Source of the DNA: Mesorhabditis belari
Lineage: Eukaryota > Nematoda > Chromadorea > Rhabditida > Rhabditidae
NCBI GenBank assembly: GCA_958450365.1
Contig: CAUEEP010000895.1
Span: forward strand, 124,001 to 188,000
Direction of reading: 5' to 3'
Length of the DNA stretch: 64,000 bases
The notes beneath the pieces were generated by a model, which was given only the letters and a program-made list of their open reading frames with translations, was not told where the DNA came from and did not search any database. Position numbers and translations under genes: made by a program. This document shows positions 46,438 to 57,596 of this stretch, piece by piece (position 1 is the stretch's first letter; each line of letters begins with the position of its first letter).

Positions 46438-46956
46438 TAGGTTGATGCATAAGTGTTTTTGTTCCTTTTCGTCTGCCGTTTCAAGCCAACAAATGGACCA
46501 ATTAAACTACGGTTGATTTCATTAGAAAAACCAATTATTTTTCTGCAAAATAACATTAAAACGGGTTTAAAAATATTTAATGCCTGGATTTTCTTGAAAG
46601 TATGAAGTCGGGTAGTCAAAAAGGGCTAACTCGATGATGCGGTTTAGACACCTTAGCTAAAGAAAACCTATCTTCGTGTCAATAGATAAAAGATAGAGAA
46701 AAAAACGTTTGATATTTCGCCAAAATTTCAGAGAAATTCATTCAGCCAATTTTTCCGTAGAGTTTTTTATAGATTTTTACGAAAAAGGCGTTTTTCACTC
46801 TCGAATTTGCTTGAAAGTGAACCGAATTTGATTTAAAAAGATGCAAATTGAACAAAAAAAACACTTTTTTTATAGAGCAAACTATAGATTAATTCGTGAA
46901 TTTGTTACTTTTTAACAGAAGTACGAAAAAAACGAAAAGACTTATGCATCAACCTA
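46438..46956. mobile_element. Mariner-type MITE (519 bp)
   Basis: TAGGTTGATGCATAAGT at the left and ACTTATGCATCAACCTA at the right are exact inverses and match the well-known mariner terminal motif. Coding capacity is absent. Interior segments resemble the unc-104 intron 40 sequence near 38,865 (TAGAGCAAAT-GTAGAT). Confidence 0.85.
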
Positions 46957-47392
46957 TTAGATAAGATTTAGTGACTTGTAACTTAAGTTATGTAAACTTT
47001 CTAGCTTATTTATCTTATTCGTATTTATTTGCATCTGATAAAATCACATATTATTTACAAGTATATGACACCCATTATCGTTTTTGACATGATACACTCA
47101 AAAAGAAGTGAAAATGAGATTTTTTGAGATGAAAAATTGGACACAATGGAAACTTCTAAAAGTAAGTCGCTAACCGTTTCTAATGCTAATGTTGATTTTT
47201 TTGATCGATAAAACTTGCAAACATTCAGGATATGGTGCACTGAAGAGCTGAAGAATCAGGTAAAATACATATCGAATGACTAGATCAAAAAATTGCGTAA
47301 ACACGAGAGAAAGATCACAAGTAAAGCTCAAAAAACGGGGGAATGATAGCTGTAAAAACTTAAAAAGCTATTTGTCTTTGGAAATGATCCAA
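46957..47392. other. 3' flank of the transporter gene
   Basis: AT-rich sequence downstream of the transporter stop codon. No other feature seen. Confidence 0.4.
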
Positions 47393-50300
47393 TCATGTGC
47401 TATCAATCTTCTCTAAATCGACCACAGGATTACTGTAGGCTCCAGTTGAAGTGGATTGACTCGTTGATGGGCGATCTGGCAACACATTTTTCTCGTCCTT
47501 CTCCCCGAAATGTTCAATCCCAATCGTTCCCACTGTCCCCCCATCATCATCGTCATTGTGATGTCCACTCATCGTTTCGTAGGTTTTACTCTTTGTGAAT
47601 CTGTAAGGCTTTATATCGTCATCAGAGCCAAGGCAAACTGTTAACAAGAGCATTTTCTAAAACCCAGCAAAAGCTACCGTATCCCAGCTGTTTTTACACC
47701 GTATCCCAGCTGTTAATACACTACGTGACTAGACTCACAACGGTGAAGCTACGATCGAGTACTACAATAGCTTTCCTACGATAGCTTTCCTACAATAGCT
47801 TTCCCCCAAGCGTACATTTCAGAAAGCCTTGAGTTATAAAGATCTACGGGACTAGGACTGTCTTATATCAATTTTCAGCAAGGATAAATTTAACTCAACT
47901 AATTTTAGATACTTTGTAAAGACCAAACTCACCTCGCCCCAGCCAATATCCTCTCCTCGGCGCTGTGACGAATCCCGTACAAGAGATAGATTGCCATTCC
48001 TAGAAATTTTAGTAAGTACTGCAGGTGAACTAGCTATGTACAGTTTATTAACTCAGATTTAAATCTCATCCACCCACCAATCACCATCCACACGGCCAAT
48101 CTCAGCCAAGTGATCGGCGCCAAATGGAGCATCATTTGAATGTTGATAAAAAGAGAAAGCGATGGAACAACCGGAACAAAATGTACCTGAATGACGTTAT
48201 GGAATTGCGTCTTGCAATGTACAGTACTGGACAATGAAATATGATATTCGAAAAATGATCGTCACTTTCGCGAGTCTGTAACTCCCTTGTCTTTGAGTTT
48301 AAACTATTAGTGTTATACATTTTCTGAAAGCCCTTTCAAGGGCTACACAATGGTAATATTAATATTTAGAAATACGGTAAAGACAAGGGAGTTATAGACG
48401 TGCAAAAGTGACGATCTTTTTTCAAATATCATATTTCATTGTCCAGTAGTGTACTTTGTTTCATTTTACTTTAAATGCCAACTGTTGACGATTCTGACGA
48501 TGAACAGCGACGAGAAGAAAAGAAAAAATTGAGATGGTCAGCGCAAGCCCGGTCACAATTGCTCCGAGGACTCCTTGCTGAAGAATGTTTATTGTAGGCC
48601 AAAAGTAAAGTTATTTTATTTCTAAACCTTGAAAAATCCAGTCGAGAAGCATAATCCGATGGCGAAAAATGAGATGGTCATCACAATAAGCGCCCAGACA
48701 ATGGACTGGCCTGCGTGAAGAGAATTGATGAATGAGCTCATCGGAACCCAATTGTACACTCGACCACCTGAAGTTGAAGTAGTTCTAGGTAATTCCGATA
48801 ACGATAGCTTGTACTGATTACGGATATGGTAACTTTTGTAACTCAATAGTACAGTCTGTTAGATAGTTTCCAGTCAACTGGTTACTGGTTAGAAGTTCCC
48901 AGTCAACTGGTTACTGGTTAGAAGTTCCCAGTCAACTGGCTAGAAGTACGGCGACTCTAATTGAATAGTTTAGAGAGCTTCAGGCAGAGGATTACGGTAG
49001 CTTGTGCTATGAGAGCACTTTTTAGAGAACGCTTAGCAAGATTGAGGTAGCTTAAACTGAATCTTCTAGTATCTTTTAGATCTTATGCACATAATCTGTT
49101 AGAGAACCTTGTGGCTGAGCTTTAAGTACGGTAGATAGAATTGATACCTATTGACAAACAGACCGACAAATGAACAGCTTTAATACATAGTACATACAGT
49201 ACGATACACGAAGTACATAGTACAGTAGAACAGACTCTAATATAGTACATTAAATTAGTCCCTGAACCCACCATGATCGAGTCCCTTCCCCGGAGAGCCT
49301 TCAATAGGCGCCGGTTGATATCGCAGAATCATCACACAAAGTGAGACGATTGAGTACGCTAGCAGTGTGCCTAAATACTGTAGATCACTTAGATACTGTA
49401 GATACAGGTTACTGTAAACAACCGCTAGAAAGCTTTGCCCACCTATTGATAAAAACTCGACAAGTGTTTCAATATCAAAAAGCAATGCGATCACTGCAAC
49501 CATCAATGAGAAGATTATCACTGCATTCACGGGTACCTAGATCGGAAAACAATGCTGGAAGTTAGCTGCTAGATAAAGAAGCTTTTAGATAAAGAAGTGT
49601 CTAGATAAAGAAACCTCTAGATAAAGAAGCTTCTAGATAAAGAAGCTTTTAGATAAAGAAGCTTCTAGATAATCCTTCAAAAGTCTTCACTTAAACTAAA
49701 GAAGAACTTGTCTGTAAAGAATTATGTCACAAGTTTTTCTTTCACCTTTGTTCGATCGTTGACTTTCGCGAGAAATGAGAACAAAAGCCCGTCTTGAGCC
49801 ATCGCATAGACGCAACGAGGTAAAGCAAACATTCCACCGACCTTAATGAATTCTAGAATAAAACTAGAGTACTGTAAAGTGCTAATACTAATAGAGTGCC
49901 ACTGTATTTTGATAGGATCTCACCAGACTTGTCGTCATTCCACAAAGGGCTCCAAGAGAAACGGCGAATCGGGCAACCGTTGCTCCCTTTAGCTCAAACG
50001 CGTCCGCAAAGGCGGCTGATGGGTGAACCTTGATAAAATATAGAAATGACCGTAAATACTGTAATAATACCCCACCCTCCTCGTACAGTCGCGTAGTCTC
50101 AAGAATTTTTTTAGTATTTCATTTTTTTCAAAGCGCCCGTACTTTCAAAAAATGTGTCTTTGGTATCAAAAAATAGCTGAAAATCAGGGCTATTTTATGA
50201 TACCAAAACGAAGATTTTAGCTTAAACCAGTGTCGTGAAAAACTCGTTCAAAGCTAGACTACGCAACACACCGCACCGTCATTATGGGGGTGGGGTACTG

Positions 50301-53300
50301 TTACAGAATTTACGGTAAGTACATTTGTGGGAGCTCTAAGCCTACTCTAAGCCTAAGCCTAAGCCCCGAATTTCAGCTATTTTTTGATACCTAAGCGCGC
50401 ATTTTAGCATAAACCAGTGTCGTAAAAAACTCGTTCAAAGCTAGACTACACAACACTCCGCACCGTCGTTATGGGGGTGCGTACTATTACAGTATTTACG
50501 GTAGGAATATAGTCTTTGATATTTGCCTTTGATTTTTGATACTTTTCACTTACCACATTGTATGGTATCATTAGAGTAAGCGAAGCTGACATCAAGATAT
50601 AGGCCAACGTGACAATTGACATTGAGATGAATGTGGCGAGTGGGATCGAACGAGATGGGTCTGGAATTGAAGAGGCTTTTTAAAATGATAGGGACTTCTT
50701 GGGTACTTTGCTGTGCTATGCACTGTGCTATGTACTGTACTATGCACTGTGCTATGTACTGTACTATGCACTGTGCTATGTACTGTACTATGCACTGTGC
50801 TATGCACTGTGCTATGTACTGTACTATGCACTGTGCTATGTACTGTACTATGCACTGTGCTATGTACTGTACTATGCACTGTACTATCATAGTACTGCTG
50901 GACTAATGCATTGACTAAACTGTAGTAAATAGGTTTTCTCTGTACTTACTAATGTACTGTACTGTACTAGTCTTTTCTACTGTACTATGTACTTCGTGTA
51001 TCGTACTGTGTGCACTATGCACATTTTGTATTAAAGCTGTTCATTTGTCAGTCTGTTTGTCAATAGGTGTAGAACGGAAAAACGAAATTTAAACACTTCA
51101 ATGGCTACTTTTTTTCAGGATTTCTCGGCACATAAAGGTAGAATTTTTCAAGCTCTAGCTTTTACTCTGAAAAAGTACCCATTGAAGTGGTTAAATTTAA
51201 GTTTTTCCGTTGTACACCTATTGACAAGCAGACTGAGAAATGAAAAGAATGCAAAAATCGACATCTCAAAAAAAAATTCAAAAAATTTTGATTTTTTTGA
51301 AAATCCATGTGGGGGACCACATGGTAATTTTGTGAAAAAAAATTTTCCATTTTTTTTATCTAATTATTGGATTATTGTATTTTATTGTGTAAAAATCGAT
51401 TTGGCAAAGTTTGAAGGCGGGGAGACACGCCAATTTGCGAAAAAAACCTCCCCACCTGCGAAGAAAACTTCCAAGACAGAGACTACTCTGTCTTGCAACT
51501 CAACTTTTCATTGAGGAAACGAGTCAGCTTATGAAATCTCAAAATTCAGACTCGGCAATTAAAAAAAAGACCCCTAAAAAATGGATTAGAAATATTTGGA
51601 AGTATACTTTAGCCGCACTAACTCTTAGCTTCCTCTCCCGCTGTCGCCAATCCATCAAAACCAATGTAAGCAAAGAAACACGAGGCCGCTCCAGCCAACA
51701 TTCCTTGAAAACCGTATGGAAAGAATTTCGAGTCGCCGGATGAGGTTTGCCCTGGAAAATCGTTGAGAAAAATACATTCAAGCTATAGGAATATTCTCTA
51801 TTTTTATATCAGAGCCAAGCTAAGAAGACTGGACAAGAAAAGTTCAGTTCTAATGCTTCAAGGCAAGTAGTCAAGGCTTAGACTTTAGTACTCCAAGTAC
51901 TTGTAGTACTTGTAGTCTTGTACGGTCTTGTACTACAAGTACTTGTAGTCTTGTACGGTCTTGTACTACAAGTACTTGTAGTCTTCTACGGTCTTGTACT
52001 ACAAGTACTTGTAGTCTTCTACGGTCTTGTACTACAAGTACTTGTAGTCTTGTACGGTCTTGTACTACAAGTACTTGTAGGCTTCTACGGTCTTGTACTA
52101 CAAGTACTTGTAGTCTTGTACGGTCTTGTACTACAAGTACTTGTAGTCTTGTACGGTCTTGTACTACAAGTACTTGTAGGCTTCTACGGTCTTGTACTAC
52201 AAGTACTTGTAGTCTTCTACGGTCTTGTACTACAAGTACTTGTAGTCTTCTACGGTCTTGTACTACAAGTACTTGTAGTCTTGTACGGTCTTGTACTACA
52301 AGTACTTGTAGGCTTCTACGGTCTTGTACTACAAGTACTTGTAGTCTTCTACGGTCTTGTACTACAAGTACTTGTAGTCTTCTACGGTCTTGTACTACAA
52401 GTACTTGTAGTCTTGTACGGCCTTGTACTACAAGTACTTGTAGGCTTCTACGGTCTTGTACTACAAGTACTTGTAGTCTTGTACGGTCTTGTACTACAAG
52501 TACTTGTAGTCTTCTACGGTCTTGTACTACAAGTACTTGTAGTCTTGTACGGTCTTGTACTACAAGTACTTGTAGTCTTGTACGGTCTTGTACTACAAGT
52601 ACTTGTAGTACAAGACCAGTGCCTGTACTGTAGTTGTTGTAGACGATATTGATTTAAAACTTATCTTGTTTAAAACGATTTGTAATTCAAAAAAACAGAT
52701 GATCATAATGAAGCGAGGGAAATTTATAAACTAAATACCTGTCCATAAAGAGAAATCAGCAAAGGACATCCCGTAGCCGACGACAATCGTTATCACCTGA
52801 AAGTATGATTGAAGAGATTGGATATATAAAATAATTCTAATTAAGTCTCTCCATCAAACTACTCCAGAAAACATCCATCAAACTTACCACCATGTTGATG
52901 AGAGTGAAAATGTTGTTGAACATTGTCGACGTTTTTGAGCCGAGTGCCACAAAGATCTGGGAAATTTGATGAGTTTGATAAGTTAAGAATCTACAAATAG
53001 AAAGATATTAGTTCTTATTTGTGAAACAAACTTCTTCTTTTCATTGTTAAAAGCTATCATATACAAAACCCAAAGCCAATTCAATTCTCTTGAGATAAAA
53101 CAACTAGTTTGTTTATTTGTAAAGTTAATGTGACCTTACCGCTACGAGGATTACCACCAAGAAGGCGACAAAGTCGAGGTACTCCCCAAAAACGGTGCTC
53201 TGAAAGCTGATTGTGTACGATAAGAATGCAAATTTTGCGGATTTATAACGGAAAAGAATCAATAACTTATTTAGTATGTAGTAGAGTAGAAAGATCTATG

Positions 53301-55557
53301 ATATATGGAGTCCGATAGGTGGATCTAAACTTTTAAACCCACATCAATCACTCCGAATTCATTCTCGGTGATGTTGCGAATCCGATTGTTTAGTAGAGAG
53401 TCCAGATAGGCTGACCATGAACGAGCGACAGCTAGAAGATTGAAGATATGGCAAAACGGGTATTTTAGGGTGGTGCAAAAGAAACTGCCGATGGGTATCA
53501 GCTCTCATTTATCGAGGCCAGAAGTCGTGAACGAAGCCAAGCTGAGGGACGTTATTCAGGCCGATCCATGTCAATCTGCTCGAGATCTTGCGAAAATATT
53601 CCATTGTGATCATGTCACCATCGAAAGCCATCTTTTTTTGAATATACCGCCAAATCGGCAGTTTCTTTTGCACCACCCTAATATTATAAGAGGCACAATA
53701 GGATGGTACGGTGAGATAAGCCCGATAAAATAGACAATACAATGGGTGCAAAAAGAACGCCAATACGCTAAGGGGTACGGTAAGAGGATTGCGATAAGAT
53801 AAAGTAAAATCGGATGCCGAGATGAGATAGGGATTCACAAATCACAAACCAGCGGCTCCAAGCATGTGCTCGAGGACGATATTCCATCCGATTACAAATG
53901 CCCACAGTTCACCAACTCCAATGTACGCATACGTGTAAGCGCTGCCAGCTTTTGGGAATCTACAAGAAATCCGTTTTTTTCTCTTATACTTGATTTGATT
54001 TAAAGATTAAACATTAAAGACTCCATTCGTTTTTAATGTAAGTCTTTGTAAAACGACATTTTCTGTAGTACCAAATACCGTATTTTCCAGTAATAGTAGT
54101 AAGCTCTAAGCTAAGCTCCAAGCTAAGCTCTAAGCCAAGCTCTAAGCCAAGCTCTAAGCTAAGCTCTAAGCTCCGCCTAAATCGCTTTTCGAAATCTCAA
54201 CAACCGCTTATCAGAACCTATCGATGTGGGATCGGAAAATGTAGCTGACGATGAGATCTTGCGGGGGATTAGGGTGCTAAGCTTCTGTGAAAAATTGGAA
54301 ACTGTAAAATAGGCATCAACTTGGGCATCAACATCAACACCGGCGCACTACTATTAGGGGAAAATACGGAAGCTAGGGCTAACAAACCTAGCTCCAAATT
54401 CCGCATAGCAAAGCGCTGAGAGCAACGAGGCGAAACCGGCAAGCAAGAATGAGAGAACAATCGATGGGCCGGCCGTATTTCGTACAACAGCTCCTGAAAA
54501 TTCAAGGAATTGTTTGTCGGGTCTATTATATTATTATAGATCTCGATTAGATTTTCAATTTTTAACTTTAACATTTAACGGTTAAAAACAGAGAACGGAG
54601 CGCTCGAAGTGAAGCAGCGACTAGGTGACAATATCTTAACTATAGGGCAATTATAAGGCTTCTAAATGTGCGTCAAGCTACCGTCCAGATATACGGTAGA
54701 CATATGCACATTTTAAAACTCAATTCATTTGATCGCTTTTTTCTTCATTCACCTGTTAGCACATAGATCCCAGCTCCGATCATGTGACCGACGCCAAGCA
54801 GAGTGATGTCCAAAGTCGAGAGATTTCTAGATAAATTGATTTATTTATATAGTTAAATGTTAATTGAATATCTCACAAAGTATAATACATAGATTTTTAT
54901 AGAATAATAGCTATGTATTACTGAAATCTTCACTGCAGAAAGCTGCAGAAATCAATCGGATTCCGTTTTTGATAAGTTAGACTCAGGTAGTCATAAGCTG
55001 TTTTCTAATAGGCACTAACTTGTCATCAAGTAATTTAACGGGGTAGGCTAGTTTCCGCAACTTTTTTTGCGCAACAGGGTCATTTGCGCAACTGGGTCGT
55101 TTGCGCAACTCACCATAACTTTCTTCTAAGTGGACCAATCTTTATGTTTTTGATTTCATTTTGTTGCACTTATTGAGATCTACAAAATGAGACCAAAATC
55201 ATAAAGATTAGCCCACTTAGAAGAAAGTTATGCCGAGTTGCGCAAACGACGCAGTTGCGCAAATGACCCAGTTGCGCAAATGACCCAGTTGCGCAAAAAA
55301 AAGTTGCGGAAACTAGCCCAATTTAACAAGTAGATATTCAAGCGCAACTTTTCACTCATTTTTAACACTTATCTTATTTCAAAACTTAGAAATAAAGATC
55401 TAGATTTGTTAGATGAATAATTTGTTATATGAACAACTAAATTTGGATAATCTTAAGTTCTTTTTGCTTTTTTAAACCTCTTCAATTGCGTTTCCAGGCA
55501 TCCTGGGGTGATGTGTTTCCGCCGAAAAAAGCGCTCCCAATAAGTGACTAAACGCAT
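47393..55557 (-). CDS. Cationic amino acid transporter (SLC7A1-4/CAT family), 19 exons
   Basis: Predicted plasma-membrane carrier for arginine/lysine-type amino acids with the CAT-family fold. Minus-strand exons: 55557-55478, 54826-54753, 54493-54388, 53959-53850, 53431-53343, 53199-53140, 52956-52888, 52796-52739, 51751-51623, 50660-50554, 50028-49924, 49841-49746, 49536-49443, 49370-49272, 48767-48628, 48577-48470, 48186-48078, 47999-47934, 47637-47393; phases agree and give 647 residues, usual for CATs. Diagnostic stretches: [94 protein letters not shown], and the late [10 protein letters not shown] before a cytosolic tail with an Asp run (HHNDDDDGG). The family's 14 helices are covered by the hydrophobic exons. 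Acceptor-like TTTTTCAG lies directly at the ATG. Introns carry several MITEs and inverted repeats. Confidence 0.93.
48220..48453. mobile_element. Tc1-like MITE in transporter intron 16
   Basis: Ends TACAGTACTGGACAATGAAA and the inverse TTTCATTGTCCAGTAGTGTA, with about 75 bp of imperfect inverted repeat (ACAAGGGAGTTA-AGAC) and TA at both borders. The CAGT-CTGG-CAA terminus resembles Tc1. No transposase. Confidence 0.85.
49141..49250. repeat. Left arm of a 1.8-kb-spaced inverted repeat
   Basis: ACCTATTGACAAACAGACCG ... GATACACGAAGTACATAGTA is the inverse of 50,965-51,075. The two arms bracket transporter exons 10-14. Confidence 0.85.
49565..49676 (+). repeat. AGATAAAGAAGCTTCT 16-nt repeat
   Basis: Seven units in transporter intron 12. 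Confidence 0.9.
50048..50315. mobile_element. MITE, near-complete copy in transporter intron 10
   Basis: Ends CCGTAAATACTGTAATAATA and TACTGTTACAGAATTTACGG are inverses; interior shares GAAAATCAGGGCTATTTT and AAAACTCGTTCAAAGCTAGA with 19,290-19,500. It lacks the exon-like insert of that copy, so it approximates the ancestral element. Confidence 0.85.
50365..50503. mobile_element. Truncated copy of the same MITE
   Basis: Right half only (TTTTGATACCTAAGCGCGCA to AGTATTTACGGTA), directly following the fuller copy in the same orientation. Confidence 0.8.
50705..50890 (+). repeat. TGCACTGTGCTATGTACTG 12/24-nt repeat
   Basis: About fifteen 12-nt units alternating GCACTGTGCTAT and GTACTGTACTAT; open frames in four frames are repeat translations (12 is divisible by 3). 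Confidence 0.95.
50965..51075. repeat. Right arm of the 1.8-kb-spaced inverted repeat
   Basis: Inverse of 49,141-49,250; its distal end also forms the left terminus of the MITE at 51,038-51,245. Confidence 0.85.
51038..51245. mobile_element. ~208-bp MITE in transporter intron 9
   Basis: Left CAGTCTGTTTGTCAATAGGT, right ACCTATTGACAAGCAGACTG; the repeat extends inward about 55 bp (CACTTCAATGG against CCATTGAAGTG). Confidence 0.85.
51905..52618 (+). repeat. 30-nt minisatellite in transporter intron 8
   Basis: About 23 units of CTTGTACTACAAGTACTTGT + AGTCTT(G/C)TACGGT. Each has the palindrome TACAAGTACTTGTA. Because the unit length is a multiple of three, a 244-codon frame appears; it is not a gene. 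Confidence 0.95.
53465..53681. mobile_element. Internally deleted mariner element
   Basis: Termini TTAGGGTGGTGCAAAAGAAA and inverse. The inside retains a piece of coding sequence whose plus-strand translation contains [34 protein letters not shown]: the second helix-turn-helix of a mariner transposase. The catalytic part is deleted. In transporter intron 4. Confidence 0.8.
54980..55038 (+). repeat. Paralogous repeat copy A, split by a foldback
   Basis: GACTCAGGTAGTCATAAGCT to ATCAAGTAATTTAAC matches 56,756-56,815; it continues after the foldback at 55,320 (TTTAACAAGTAGAT). Confidence 0.85.
55040..55319. mobile_element. Foldback element with 8-bp TSD (AATTTAAC)
   Basis: Inverted termini with GGCTAGTTTCCGCAACTTTT and its inverse; repeated TTGCGCAACTGGGTC blocks toward both ends; AATTTAAC at 55,032-55,039 and 55,320-55,327. 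The paralogous copy at 56,8xx lacks the insertion. In transporter intron 1. Confidence 0.85.
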
Positions 55558-55566
55558 CTGAAAAAT
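55558..55566 (-). promoter_or_regulatory. Likely trans-splice acceptor of the transporter
   Basis: Minus strand TATATTTTTCAG ends exactly at the ATG, preceded by a TA microsatellite. Either SL trans-splicing to the start codon or a preceding 5' UTR exon. Confidence 0.5.
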
Positions 55567-55724
55567 ATATATATATATATATATGCTTTATTCAGTTGAA
55601 TAGCGACAAAACAAAATCACAATTAATTACCCAGGACACCACTCAAAACACACCCAAAAGAAAAATAGATACCTCAAGAAAGAATCACAGAGCAGTCAAA
55701 TCAATTGCCGAAATTGCGGCTAAT

Positions 55725-55841
55725 CTAGCCTTTAAATCTAGCCAAGGTGGAAATATCACGAACATGAGAGGGTAAAATGTTCCAGAATTTAATAACTCGA
55801 TTAAAAAACAAACTGTGGGGGCTTTTAGAGGAGAAAAAGCA
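55725..55841 (-). pseudogene. LINE reverse-transcriptase C-terminal relic
   Basis: Minus strand reads ...SKSPHSLFFNRVIKFWNILP, SHVRDISTLARFKG and a stop. FFNRVIKxWNxLP...V...S...FK is the conserved tail of non-LTR (jockey/CR1-like) reverse transcriptases. Only about 38 codons remain and upstream frames are broken. A longer overlapping frame is in the wrong register. Confidence 0.65.
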
Positions 55842-56684
55842 TTAAAACATAAAGAAAATGTATAAGAAAATGAATAAAAACTAGTTTCGTCGAGAAAAAG
55901 CGAGAGTAGATTGTCTGTTTTTTTCAGTTTTCTTCCACAAAAATGCTGAACGCAAAAGCGCATTTTATTTGTTTTTCCTCGAGAGTGAGAAGGGGACATT
56001 TTTTTTGCACACGAGAAAATGGGAAAGAAATAAAAAGGTTAATTGTATAAGGAGTGCACCAGAAAGGGTGTTTCTTTTGACATCATTGAACACAAAGTAC
56101 TCAAGAAAGCAAAGTTTATCATCGGCTAGCTGCGCTGGGAAACGGCTTTGTGAAAATTTGCATTAATCTTGTAATTACCATTTGCGAATTTCCAAAAAAA
56201 AACTGACTTTCTCTCATTGTTGCCAATTCCGTCAGCTCATTCATTTTCAGAAATTTGCATATTCGATATTCAAAACATAAGAATTTTAAAAATCTGATCA
56301 CTTCTCCGTTTTCCCCACTCCTGATTGCTCCTAGTTTTCCCCACTTCTGATTACTCTTAGTTTTCCTTTGCAAAACGCAACTGATAAAGCAAAATCGTGG
56401 TAATGAACACAAACAAACCGACAGACGATTTACAATTTTTCAAAGTTATAAAGTTCAAAGTTTTTCAAAGTTTCAAAGTTATTTCAATTTACGATTCAAA
56501 CTTTCAAAGTTATATATAGTAGATACTCAGCTTGACCATCAGAAAGGTTCAATTGGAACCGTAAACTTTAACGATTAGATTTCATGATCGAAATTATTGC
56601 AAAATAGGAAATGTTTTATGATAAGGAATTCTAGAGCAAACAAAAATACTTATACTAATATTCGATTCTAGTCAAAGTTAGATT
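55842..56684. other. No gene seen
   Basis: Intergenic AT-rich sequence. Contains AGTGCACCAGAAAGGGTGT near 56,055, a short motif that recurs at about 9,722, 19,845 and 39,580. Confidence 0.4.
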
Positions 56685-56888
56685 CCGATTGACAATTCAA
56701 ATTGACAAATTCAGTCTTAATATAAGCGAATAAATTTGTTTATCGATTAAAGTTAGACTCAGGTAGTCATAAGCTGTTTTCTAATAGGCACTAACTTGTC
56801 ATCAAGTAATTTAACAAGTAGATAATCAAGTAATCTAAAAACTAGATAATCAAATAATCTAAAAACTAGATAATCAAGTAATCTAACA
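56685..56888 (+). repeat. Paralogous repeat copy B (no insertions)
   Basis: Runs from ATTCCGATTGACAATTCAAA through TCTTAATATAAGCG and GACTCAGGTAGTCATAAGCT to a short TCTAAAAACTAGATAATCAA repeat. It preserves the empty sites of the insertions in copies A and C. Confidence 0.85.
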
Positions 56889-57596
56889 ACGATTGGGAAG
56901 GGCGGTGAAAGAAAGGATGTGACGAGATGTGGATGGATTGAATGAAGTGAGGAAAGGGAGTGAATGAGAAAAAGTGGAAAGTATGAAAGAATAAAAGAGT
57001 AGAAGAGTCGAAAAGGGGGGAGGGGGCATTTAGCCCGCATTCCCCCTTTTTGACGGGGTCCACGCTGAGGCTGACTCTCGGAGCTCGCGGATAACCCCCC
57101 TTGCCGACAAAATGCATTGAAATGGGCATGACTGACTGAAAAATCCCCATGCCACTCTCATTTTTGGATTTTCGATTTCAAAAGAAGCCTTGTAACAAAC
57201 AAATAGTCATCGTCGCGCGTTATTGAGCCTCGATAATGATGTTGTTTTGAAAGAATTAATGTTTTTGTGGCTCAGATATGATTCGTTTGATTCGTATTTC
57301 GTTGTTGTGTTTTGTTGTTTTTGATTCTATTGTTTGAAGTTGAAGTTTTGAAGTTTACTCAATTCTCTCTAGTCTTTAAAGTCTAGAAACATGTTATGAA
57401 GTTTTTAAAATGAAAAAAACCCTAGGAAATGCGTTCTCCGACATATGCGCCAAGTTTTTTACATTAAAATAGAAAAGATTGAAATTGAATTTTTGATAAG
57501 AAACAAAATTTTGGTGAATCAATAAAAATCAACAGTAAACTTGTCAGCGAACAGTCAAAAAATCGAGTTTTTATTCGAGTTGTTTTTATTTCTCGT
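56889..57596. other. No gene seen
   Basis: 57,045-57,150 is a GC-richer patch without recognised signal. Minus-strand frames lack domains or splice support. Confidence 0.4.

Noticed and set aside
51918..52652. Open frame of 244 codons on the plus strand
   Set aside because: It is the translation of a 30-nt minisatellite; all frames stay open because the unit is a multiple of three. It lies antisense in a transporter intron.
55685..55999. Minus-strand frame of 104 codons as a gene
   Set aside because: A different register of the same bases gives the conserved LINE reverse-transcriptase tail, so the longer frame is incidental.
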